NCBI GenBank assembly: GCA_002450925.1
Contig: DKAU01000119.1
Location: 1 to 16,074, forward strand
Reading direction: 5' to 3'
Origin: Thiobacillus sp. UBA6918
Lineage (GTDB): Bacteria > Pseudomonadota > Gammaproteobacteria > Burkholderiales > Thiobacillaceae
Length of the DNA stretch: 16,074 nt
Below the pieces are notes generated by a model. That model was not told the origin of the DNA. It saw only the letters and a program-made list of their open reading frames with translations, and searched no databases. Shown one piece after another: positions 8,417-15,109 of the stretch; position 1 is the stretch's first letter, and each line of letters starts with the position of its first letter. The position numbers and the translations under genes are program-made.

Positions 8417-9361
8417 GTGCAACACGGCAATAACGAAATCATAGAGGTCGTGGCTGCCGTGCTGACCCGGCCCAACGGTGAAGTCATGCTGGCTTCACGC
8501 CCGGTCGGCAAGGTCTATGCAGGTTATTGGGAGTTCCCTGGCGGCAAAGTGGAAGCGGGGGAGTCACTCGAACACGCGCTCGCAAGAGAACTTCAAGAAG
8601 AACTGGGTATTAAGCTGGCTAAAGCAACGAGGTGGATCACAAAAATATTTGCCTACCCACATGCCACCGTGCGGCTGAATTTCTATCGCGTTTGGCAATG
8701 GCGGGGGGAGCCGCATCCCCACGAAGGCCAGACATTTGCCTGGGACAACCCAGCTGCGCATTCTGTAGAGCCATTGCTGCCGGCTAATTTCCCCATCCTT
8801 AAAGCACTACAACTGCCCCCAGTTTATGGCATTAGCCATGCCAAGGCACTGGGTCGCGATATCTTTCTTCAGCGTCTGGAAATCGCGCTGCAAAATGGCC
8901 TGCGCCTGATCCAGGTGCGCGACAAAGACCTGCCGGATACCGAGCGGCTTGAGCTGGCATGTGAAGTAGTCAAGCGCGCAAAAGTCCACGATGCACGCGT
9001 GCTGGTCAACGGGCCGGTGGAAATGGCCAATGCAGCAGGTGCCGATGGTGTACATCTGGACAGCGGTGCGCTGATGAATTGCCACGCCCGCCCGGATTGC
9101 GAGTGGGTCGGCGCCTCCTGCCACAATGAGGAAGAGCTTGCGCATGCCGCGGTCATTGCAGACTTCGCCATGCTGTCACCGGTCCTGCCTACCGCAAGCC
9201 ATCCTGGCGAACCAACGCTGGGCTGGGAAGCGTTTTCACAATTGGCCGCGCAAAGCCCGATCCCGGTCTACGCGCTAGGCGGCGTAACACAGGCCGATCT
9301 CGATCAGTCGCGAAACCACGGTGGGCACGGGATTGCAATGTTGAGGGGCGCCTGGACATGA
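8417..9361 (+). CDS. mutT: Nudix hydrolase (MutT-type) fused to a degenerate thiamine phosphate synthase-like domain
   Basis: The protein has 314 residues and two domains. Residues 7-130 form a MutT-like Nudix domain, expected to clean oxidised nucleotides such as 8-oxo-dGTP. Its Nudix box is perfect from G43 to I65 (E49, R57, E58, E61, E62, G64). Residues about 135-313 resemble ThiE/TenI TIM barrels: IQVRDKD, GADGVHLD, SPVLPTASHPG and VYALGGV. This fusion is a recognised family in beta- and gammaproteobacteria. The ThiE half appears to have lost both metal-binding aspartates: the ND pair reads N198-G199, and the GQxD-type loop after H213 has A218 where Asp is expected. Thiamine synthesis by this domain is therefore doubtful. 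The GTG start has AGGGA (8403-8407) nine bases upstream. The stop overlaps the next gene by four bases (ATGA). Confidence 0.93.
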   Translation: MQHGNNEIIEVVAAVLTRPNGEVMLASRPVGKVYAGYWEFPGGKVEAGESLEHALARELQEELGIKLAKATRWITKIFAYPHATVRLNFYRVWQWRGEPHPHEGQTFAWDNPAAHSVEPLLPANFPILKALQLPPVYGISHAKALGRDIFLQRLEIALQNGLRLIQVRDKDLPDTERLELACEVVKRAKVHDARVLVNGPVEMANAAGADGVHLDSGALMNCHARPDCEWVGASCHNEEELAHAAVIADFAMLSPVLPTASHPGEPTLGWEAFSQLAAQSPIPVYALGGVTQADLDQSRNHGGHGIAMLRGAWT

Positions 9362-9774
9362 AACGTCTCGTGATCCCCGGTCTCGTCATTGTGGCAATGG
9401 CGGCATTGGCACTGTGGGGAAGCTTTCAACAATCCGGTTCGGAAGCCGCTCGGCCAATCATCTGCACAGACCCAGTAGCAGGCTGCACATTCATACATAA
9501 CGGCCTACCCGCAAAACTGCGCTTTTCTCCCCAACCCGAAGTGCTTCGCCCTTTCTTGCTTACTCTTACCGTTCCAAAACTGCGAAAAGCCTCGGTTTCA
9601 TTCCAGATGTCCGGGATGAACATGGGTTTCAACCGCTACGACCTGAAGCCCGAAACAGACAATCGTTGGACTGCCCGCATCACGCTGCCCGTTTGCACAG
9701 TAAGCAGGGTGGACTGGATTGCGGAACTTGATCTGGACGGCCAACTCTATAGCCTGATGTTTACTACACGTTGA
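9358..9774 (+). CDS. Small membrane-anchored or exported protein of unknown function
   Basis: The protein has 138 residues. The N-terminus MKRLVIPGLVIVAMAALALWG is a signal peptide or signal anchor (residues 4-22), so the rest should face the periplasm. There is no lipobox cysteine. The exported part has C36 and C43 in ICTDPVAGC, C113 in LPVCTV and a methionine cluster, FQMSGMNMGF (M84, M87, M89). The C-terminal half looks like a small beta sandwich, with an arrangement that recalls YtkA/FixH-type domains; the match is suggestive only. Cys and Met clusters could bind copper, but this is inference. The ATG overlaps the stop of the Nudix fusion gene (ATGA), placing it last in the argJ run. I do not recognise a named gene. 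Confidence 0.8.
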   Translation: MKRLVIPGLVIVAMAALALWGSFQQSGSEAARPIICTDPVAGCTFIHNGLPAKLRFSPQPEVLRPFLLTLTVPKLRKASVSFQMSGMNMGFNRYDLKPETDNRWTARITLPVCTVSRVDWIAELDLDGQLYSLMFTTR

Positions 9775-9799
9775 CACATGCTGGTTACAGATTCATGCA

Positions 9800-9821
9800 A
9801 TGTCACGCTTTTGTCACAGTA
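9800..9821 (+). promoter_or_regulatory. Pho box (PhoB-binding site) upstream of phoU
   Basis: Two direct repeats, ATGTCAC (9800-9806) and TTGTCAC (9811-9817), are spaced exactly 11 bases apart, each followed by four bases (GCTT, AGTA). This matches the PhoB-box architecture of CTGTCAT-like heptamers in 11-base units. The second heptamer lies ten bases before the -10 hexamer, which is close to the layout I recall for the E. coli phoA promoter. It predicts induction of phoU under phosphate limitation. Confidence 0.72.
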
Positions 9822-9826
9822 ACGCC

Positions 9827-9832
9827 TATAAT
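9827..9832 (+). promoter_or_regulatory. -10 element of the phoU promoter
   Basis: The hexamer is a perfect TATAAT, 23 bases before the phoU ATG. No good -35 hexamer lies 16-18 bases upstream; the Pho box occupies that region instead, as expected for an activator-dependent promoter. Transcription should begin near 9839, just ahead of the Shine-Dalgarno sequence GGAGGGA (9843-9849). Confidence 0.7.
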
Positions 9833-9855
9833 CTCCGGAATTGGAGGGAAGAGAA

Positions 9856-10557
9856 ATGCCCCAGGAACATACCTTTAAACAATTCGACCTTGAACTGGAG
9901 AGCGTACGCGCCAGCGTGCTCAAAATGGGCGGCCTGGTCGAGGAGCAGATTACCCGGGCCATCGACGCGCTGGTGACTGGCAACTTGTCGCTAGCAGATC
10001 AAGTCATCACAGATGATACGGCGGTTAATGCACTCGAAGTTCAGGTAGACGAGGAAGTTGCTCACATTATTGCGCGCCGTGCACCAACCGCATCTGATCT
10101 GCGCATGCTGATGATGGTTGTAAAAACCATTACCGATCTTGAGCGCATCGGGGATGAGGCCGCCAAGATCGCGCGCATGGCCAAACTCATTCACCAGAGC
10201 GAACGTCTGTCCTTGCCGCGTTTCAACGAGGTTAAATACATGTCCACCCTGGTGCTGGACATGCTGAGAAAGGCCTTGGACGGCTTTGCCCGGCTGGACG
10301 CCAGCAATGCTGCAACCATCGCACGCCAGGACGACGAAGTGGACGAAGAGTTCCGCCTAAACCTGCGCCATCTCATTACCTTCATGATGGAAGACCCGCG
10401 CACGATCTCGGTATCCATTGACATTCTGTTCGTCGCCAAGGCCATCGAGCGGATGGGCGACCACGCCAAGAACATGTCTGAGTATGTGGTCTACATGGTT
10501 AAAGGCAAAGATGTACGCCACACCTCGCCGGAGGAAATGGAAAGGGAGTTGCTGTAG
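9856..10557 (+). CDS. phoU: Phosphate-specific transport system accessory protein PhoU
   Basis: PhoU is a peripheral cytoplasmic protein that couples the Pst phosphate transporter to the PhoR/PhoB two-component system and represses the Pho regulon when phosphate is plentiful. The 233-residue protein shows the two tandem three-helix repeats, each with its metal-binding signature: TITDLERIGDEAAKIAR (residues 91-107) and KAIERMGDHAKNMSEY (195-210). The start chosen is ATG 9856, six bases after a strong GGAGGGA; an in-frame TTG at 9841 falls within the Shine-Dalgarno region and is unlikely. The gene is solitary here, with no pst or phoBR genes beside it. It has its own Pho box promoter and is closed by a terminator, so it appears to be a single-gene unit under PhoB control. 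Confidence 0.96.
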   Translation: MPQEHTFKQFDLELESVRASVLKMGGLVEEQITRAIDALVTGNLSLADQVITDDTAVNALEVQVDEEVAHIIARRAPTASDLRMLMMVVKTITDLERIGDEAAKIARMAKLIHQSERLSLPRFNEVKYMSTLVLDMLRKALDGFARLDASNAATIARQDDEVDEEFRLNLRHLITFMMEDPRTISVSIDILFVAKAIERMGDHAKNMSEYVVYMVKGKDVRHTSPEEMERELL

Positions 10558-10586
10558 TTGCTTCTGGTAGTGGTTTAACGCAAAAA

Positions 10587-10615
10587 CGGGCCTGTTCTGG
10601 CCCGATTTAATTTTT
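10587..10615. terminator. Bidirectional intrinsic terminator between phoU and yggX
   Basis: CGGGCC (10587-10592) pairs with GGCCCG (10599-10604) around a six-base loop, TGTTCT. On the plus strand ATTTAATTTTT follows; on the minus strand the stem is followed by TTTTT (complement of 10582-10586). It can therefore stop transcripts from phoU and from yggX, which converge here. Confidence 0.85.
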
Positions 10616-10630
10616 GCTGAAGGCTGTTCT

Positions 10631-10900
10631 TCATTTGGGGGGCACGTAGCCCGCCACCTGATCTGCGCCGCCACCAAAAAAATACTGCTCCAATTGTGTC
10701 ATCAAATATTTGCGCGCCTGTGGGTCGGCCAGGCTTAAGCGGTTTTCGTTGATTAGCATGGTCTGGTGCCGGGTCCAGGCAGTCCATGCCTCCTTGGACA
10801 CATTCTCAAAAATCTTCTTTCCCAATTCTCCCGGTACCGGGGGGAAAGCCAGGCCTTCTGCTTCTCGATCAAGTTTGACGCAATGCACCATACGAGTCAT
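10631..10900 (-). CDS. yggX: Probable Fe(2+)-trafficking / oxidative damage protection protein
   Basis: This 89-residue cytoplasmic protein belongs to the YggX family, implicated in iron handling and in protecting Fe-S enzymes against oxidants. It carries the family marks: MVHCVKLDREAEGL with the conserved cysteine C7, PPVPGELGKKIFENVSKEAW, and HQTMLINENRLSLADPQARK. Its length equals that of the E. coli protein (about 90). The ATG has AGGAG seven bases upstream on the minus strand. It lies 75 bases downstream of trkH on the same strand with its own promoter in the gap, so it may be read both alone and by read-through. The bidirectional terminator follows it. Confidence 0.96.
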   Translation of the reverse strand: MTRMVHCVKLDREAEGLAFPPVPGELGKKIFENVSKEAWTAWTRHQTMLINENRLSLADPQARKYLMTQLEQYFFGGGADQVAGYVPPK

Positions 10901-10936
10901 GTGTTACTCCTGAAATCCAATTTCTTCTACGGGTAA

Positions 10937-10966
10937 ATTATAAGCGGTGATTTTAACGTGCCCCAA
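10937..10966 (-). promoter_or_regulatory. Likely promoter of yggX
   Basis: On the minus strand a perfect TATAAT occupies 10942-10937. TTGGGG (10966-10961) stands 18 bases before it as a weak -35. The start would fall near 10930, giving a leader of about 30 bases that contains the AGGAG ribosome site of yggX. Confidence 0.5.
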
Positions 10967-10975
10967 AACAATCGT

Positions 10976-12430
10976 TCAGGATCTCCAGAAAGCAGGGGTC
11001 AAAACAACCAGGAAAGTAAACATCTCAAGACGGCCCAACAGCATGGCCACCGAGCATAGCCATGTCTGGAAATCGTTAAGCACGGCAAAAGTGGTTGATG
11101 GGCCAACCTGCCCAAGTCCGGGGCCAATGTTGGAAAGCGTGGCAATCACCGCCGTCAATGCGGTCACCGGCTCCAGCCCGGTCGCCATCATGGCCAGGGT
11201 CATGACAATTGCCGTCAGCACAAAAATAAAAAAGAACGCCAGCACCGCAAAAATGATCTGATTAGAAACCGGTACGCCTGAATATCGAACCGGAATCTGT
11301 GCCTCAGGGTGCAGTAGGCGCTTCAGTTCACGATACAACTGCTGGATCAACAAACGTGCGCGAATCATTTTGATGCCCCCCCCAGTCGAACCGGATGACG
11401 TGGAAAACGTACCCAGCAACAGCATCCAGAATCCGGCGAACGCGGGCCACAAGCCAAAATCGGTGCTGGCATATCCGGTCGTTGTGGCAACAGACACCGT
11501 ATTGAATATTGAGTAGCGAAGTGCGCTTTGTATGTCGGGATATTGCCCGACACTCCAGAGATATACCGCTATCACCACACCGCTCAGCAACACGGTAAGC
11601 ACAAACACCTTGGCTTCACCGTCCTGGGCATAGATGCCATAGGTGCGTTCACGCAAAAAACGGAAATGCGTTGCGAAATTGACCCCCGCAATAAGCATGA
11701 AAACAACGGCGATGACTTCCATTGTTTGCGAATTGAAGTAGCCGAAGGAGGCATCATGAGATGAAAAACCGGCAAGCCCCATGGTGGTAAAAGCGTGCAT
11801 GAGCGCATCAGTCCAGACCATCCCTGCAGCCCAGTAAGAAAGGCCGCAAGCCGTGGTAAGCGCCGCATAAATCAGCCACAAGCCCTTGGCGGTTTGCGCA
11901 ATGCGAGGCGTCAGACGGCTATCCTTCATGGGGCCCGGCGTCTCTGCCTTATATAGCTGCCTGCCCCCGATGCCCAGCATGGGCAAAATGGCAACGGCAA
12001 GCACGATCACTCCCATGCCCCCAAACCATTGAAGCTCGCCACGCCAGATGTTTATTGATGCCGGCAGCGAATCCAGTCCGGACAAAACTGTTGCGCCGGT
12101 AGCCGTCAATCCGGAAACGGCTTCGAAATAGGCATCGGTCACGCTGACATTCAGATGTGACAGTAGCGGGAACATGGCAAAGGCAGGCAGGCCTGCCCAT
12201 ACCAGCGTTACCAGCAAAAACCCGTCCTTGATGCGCAGTTCGCGACGAAAGGGCCGAAAACCCGCCCAAAGCAGCAAACCTGCGCCACAGGTCAGCAACA
12301 AGTCTTTGACAAAAAGATGTAGCGTAGGCTCTTTATCGAGCCAGGACACAACCAGTGGCAACAGTAGTGTCAGCCCAAAAAGAAATATGACGCCCCCGAG
12401 AACATGGAGCAGTGATAACAGTGCCCTCAT
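10976..12430 (-). CDS. trkH: Trk potassium uptake system membrane subunit
   Basis: TrkH forms the ion-conducting subunit of the Trk K+ uptake complex in the inner membrane. The 484-residue protein has about ten membrane segments and the four pore repeats with their filter glycines: GLTATGATVLSG (108-119), TTMGLAGFS (215-223), VATTTGYAS (314-322) and SNIGPGLG (433-440). The flexible loop STSSGSTGGGIK (343-354), thought to gate the pore, is intact. The N-terminus starts directly with a membrane helix. The ATG overlaps the stop of trkA by four bases (ATGA), so the regulatory and pore subunits are translationally coupled. Length and motifs are those of a complete functional protein. Confidence 0.97.
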   Translation of the reverse strand: MRALLSLLHVLGGVIFLFGLTLLLPLVVSWLDKEPTLHLFVKDLLLTCGAGLLLWAGFRPFRRELRIKDGFLLVTLVWAGLPAFAMFPLLSHLNVSVTDAYFEAVSGLTATGATVLSGLDSLPASINIWRGELQWFGGMGVIVLAVAILPMLGIGGRQLYKAETPGPMKDSRLTPRIAQTAKGLWLIYAALTTACGLSYWAAGMVWTDALMHAFTTMGLAGFSSHDASFGYFNSQTMEVIAVVFMLIAGVNFATHFRFLRERTYGIYAQDGEAKVFVLTVLLSGVVIAVYLWSVGQYPDIQSALRYSIFNTVSVATTTGYASTDFGLWPAFAGFWMLLLGTFSTSSGSTGGGIKMIRARLLIQQLYRELKRLLHPEAQIPVRYSGVPVSNQIIFAVLAFFFIFVLTAIVMTLAMMATGLEPVTALTAVIATLSNIGPGLGQVGPSTTFAVLNDFQTWLCSVAMLLGRLEMFTFLVVLTPAFWRS

Positions 12431-13815
12431 CCGAAGAAAGCAAAGCCTGCTTGGAACATCTTTTCCACCTTGGGAATAATTCGCTTGTTCAGCACGAACA
12501 GGATGACGTGATCTTCGCCCTGAATCTGGGTGTCATGATGTGCGATGATGACTTCTTCTCCACGAATAATGGCACCGATGGTGGCTCCTTCCGGCAGTTT
12601 GATTTCCTCGATTCGCCGCCCTACAACCTTGGAGTTGTTTGCGTCGCCATGGACCACAATTTCGAGCGCCTCTGCAGCGCCGCGCCTTAGCGAGTGTACG
12701 ACAGCCATGTCTCCACGGCGTATTTTTGAAAGCAGCGGGCCAACAGTCGCCTGAGCCGGAGAAATGGCGATATCGATTTCTCCGCCGTGTACGAGATCAA
12801 CGTAAGCCGCACGATTGATCAGGGCTATGACCCTGTGCGCTCCCATTCGTTTTGCCAGCAGCGCGGCCATGATGTTGTCTTCATCGTCATTGGTCAACGC
12901 GCAAAAAACATCCATATCCTGGATATTTTCCTGGTCGAGCAATTCCTCGTCCGTTGCATCGCCCAGCAAAACAAGTGTTCGGTGCAGCTCTGATCCAAGC
13001 TGGTTACAGCGCTGTTTATTGTGATCTATCAGCTTAACTTCGTAGTCACGCTCGAGCGTCGCCGCCAACCGCCGGCCGATATTGCCGCCGCCCGCAATCA
13101 TTACTCGGCGAACCGGTCTGTCCAGTCTGCGCAATTCACGCATGACGGCGGGAATGTCTTCCTTTTTGGCCAGAAAAAACACTTCATCGCCCGGCTCGAT
13201 GACCGTGGTGCCCTCCGGAACAATGCCACGGTTTTTGCGGAAAATTGCTGCCACCCTGCATTCGGCGTTAGGCATATGGTTGCGAATTACCCGCAGTTCA
13301 TGGCCTACGAGCGGGCCTCCGTGATAGGCCTTCACCGCCACAAGCCGTACACGCCCATCAACGAAATCGAGAACCTGCAGCGCTTCAGGATGCTCCACCA
13401 GCCTATGAAGATAATGGGTAATTTCCTGCTCCGGGCTGATGGTGTGGTCGACGGAAAAGTGCTTGCTTGCAAGCGTCTCGCCGTCTTCTTCGTCTTGTTG
13501 CAGATAGTCGGCCGCCCTTAGGCGGGCAACCCTGGTTGGGACATTAAATTCGCTCGCAGCCAATTTGCAGGCCGCAAGATTGGTTTCATCGCTTTGGGTA
13601 ACCGCGACAAGCATGTCGGCGTCTTCGGCGCCGGCCCTTTTCAACACGGAAGGGTGTGCTGCATGGCCAAGAACTGTACGAAGGTCAAAACGATCCTGCA
13701 ACAGGGCCAGCCGCTCCCGATCCATATCTACAACAGTAAGGTCGTTGTTTTCTGCAACAAGGCTTTCAGCCAGTGTGGCGCCAACCTGGCCGGCGCCAAG
13801 AATGATGATTTTCAT
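12427..13815 (-). CDS. trkA: Trk potassium uptake regulatory subunit
   Basis: TrkA is the cytoplasmic nucleotide-sensing ring protein that gates TrkH. The 462-residue protein has the usual two tandem RCK units. The first begins IIILGAGQVGATLAE with a Rossmann GAGQVG (7-12) and an acidic end of the second strand, VVDMD. The second begins MIAGGGNIGRRLAA (GGGNIG at 242-247) followed by LIDHN. Each Rossmann unit is followed by an RCK-C domain (about 140-220 and 370-455). The ATG lies 16 bases after the ntrX stop; the gap CCAAAATTTTTAAGCA contains no clear Shine-Dalgarno sequence, so initiation may rely on ribosomes coming from ntrX. The order ntrY-ntrX-trkA-trkH ties potassium uptake to this two-component system. 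Confidence 0.96.
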   Translation of the reverse strand: MKIIILGAGQVGATLAESLVAENNDLTVVDMDRERLALLQDRFDLRTVLGHAAHPSVLKRAGAEDADMLVAVTQSDETNLAACKLAASEFNVPTRVARLRAADYLQQDEEDGETLASKHFSVDHTISPEQEITHYLHRLVEHPEALQVLDFVDGRVRLVAVKAYHGGPLVGHELRVIRNHMPNAECRVAAIFRKNRGIVPEGTTVIEPGDEVFFLAKKEDIPAVMRELRRLDRPVRRVMIAGGGNIGRRLAATLERDYEVKLIDHNKQRCNQLGSELHRTLVLLGDATDEELLDQENIQDMDVFCALTNDDEDNIMAALLAKRMGAHRVIALINRAAYVDLVHGGEIDIAISPAQATVGPLLSKIRRGDMAVVHSLRRGAAEALEIVVHGDANNSKVVGRRIEEIKLPEGATIGAIIRGEEVIIAHHDTQIQGEDHVILFVLNKRIIPKVEKMFQAGFAFFG

Positions 13816-13831
13816 TGCTTAAAAATTTTGG

Positions 13832-15109
13832 TCACACCAAGTCTTCGTCCAGTCTCTTGCCGTGCTTGATATTGAGTTGCTTGAGCTTGCGGTAAAGGTG
13901 AGTGCGCTCAAGGCCTGCCCTGTCAGCCACCTTGCTCATGCTGCCCCCTTCCTGCTGAATAAGCTGCTCGAAATACAACCGCTCAAACGCATCACGCGCT
14001 TCCCTCAGGGGGGCATCCATGGGAATCATTTGTGCAATTGACGAATTTGCAGACTGCTTGAGCGGAGAAACAACACGGCTCACATCCTCGCTGTCAATTT
14101 CATCAGAAAGCGCCGCAACGGCCAGAGAGCGCACAATATTGTTAAGCTGGGGCAAGTTACCAGGCCAATCAAAATGGCGAAGCTGGTTAAGCGCTGCAAC
14201 GGTGAATTTTCTGGATGGGCACTCACCGCTTTCAATCAACTGGGTCAACATGAAGTTGGCGATGTCCGGCACATCCTCGCGATGCTCGCGCAATGCCGGA
14301 ATCCGCACAGAAACGGAAGACAGGCGGTAATACAACCTTGGATCGAACTCTCCCGAGCTGACCATATCCTCCATGCTTCTGCTTGATGCACATATCAGCC
14401 TGGCGGTACTGCCATTAAGTTTGTCCAGCAGCAAGGTCAAGCCCTTTTGTTCAAGCTTGTTGAGTTCGCAAAGCTCGGGCAGATACAGTGTTCCGTTTTC
14501 CACCTTCTCGGCTATTTCCGAGGGGGAAGCCACGAGCTGCGAGCGCTCCTTTATCTCCACCCATGGGGCATTGGCCGGATGAAGATACCTGGCACACAAA
14601 TCAAAGCCGCTTCCCGGCTCACCCGACAATAAAACCGGGTGGGTATGGCCCGCTATTTGTGCCAGCCGTTTTTTCAGATCCTGCACTACCTGGCTTTTAC
14701 CTAGAGCAGACAACTCCAGAGAGGGCGCCCTGCGAGGGCTATCCGCTTTCTTGATGGCCTTGGTCACTGTCGCCAGCAACTTGGCCAGGGCAATGGGTTT
14801 CTCAAGAAAATCAACAGCGCCAAACTTGGTTGCCTCAACCGCGGTATCGATCGTCCCGTGCCCTGACATCATGACCACCGGCATGGTCAGTTGTCCGCTG
14901 GCAGCCCACTCCTTCAGCAGAGTAACCCCATCCGTATCAGGCATCCAGATGTCAAGCAGCACCAGGTCCGGGCGACGCTCGGTACGGTAACGACGCGCCT
15001 CTTCGGCGTTTTCCGCAACATGTACGTCGTAACCCTCCTCTGCCAAAATTTCCGACAAGAGATCACGTATGCCGACTTCATCATCCACTACCAAAACATA
15101 ACCGCTCAC
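13832..15109 (-). CDS. ntrX: NtrX-type response regulator with a degenerate AAA+ domain
   Basis: The protein has 425 residues. The receiver domain (1-120) looks functional: D9 and D10, phospho-acceptor D53, S82 and K104. The C-terminal Fis-type helix-turn-helix (about 368-415) also looks intact (SKVADRAGLERTHLYRKLK). The AAA+ domain between them is eroded. Walker A reads GEPGSGFD (163-170) with F169 replacing the essential lysine. Walker B reads TLYLPEL (207-213) with P211 replacing Asp. The sigma-54 contact motif GAFTGA is absent because the A-to-B segment is roughly 25 residues shorter than in NtrC. The later blocks LYYRLSSVSVRIPALREHRED and WPGNLPQL remain. It should bind DNA under NtrY control but not activate sigma-54 promoters by ATP hydrolysis. 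The GTG start overlaps the ntrY stop (GTGA), with AGGGG seven bases upstream. Confidence 0.9.
   Translation of the reverse strand: MSGYVLVVDDEVGIRDLLSEILAEEGYDVHVAENAEEARRYRTERRPDLVLLDIWMPDTDGVTLLKEWAASGQLTMPVVMMSGHGTIDTAVEATKFGAVDFLEKPIALAKLLATVTKAIKKADSPRRAPSLELSALGKSQVVQDLKKRLAQIAGHTHPVLLSGEPGSGFDLCARYLHPANAPWVEIKERSQLVASPSEIAEKVENGTLYLPELCELNKLEQKGLTLLLDKLNGSTARLICASSRSMEDMVSSGEFDPRLYYRLSSVSVRIPALREHREDVPDIANFMLTQLIESGECPSRKFTVAALNQLRHFDWPGNLPQLNNIVRSLAVAALSDEIDSEDVSRVVSPLKQSANSSIAQMIPMDAPLREARDAFERLYFEQLIQQEGGSMSKVADRAGLERTHLYRKLKQLNIKHGKRLDEDLV

Noticed and set aside
9771..9776. Perfect TTGACA, a consensus -35, overlapping the stop of the small exported protein gene
   Set aside because: No acceptable -10 hexamer lies 16-18 bases downstream; the Pho box and the TATAAT at 9827 explain phoU transcription better.
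9841..9855. In-frame TTG upstream of the phoU ATG as an alternative start
   Set aside because: The strong GGAGGGA at 9843-9849 lies inside this segment and is ideally spaced for ATG 9856, so the segment is leader and not coding.
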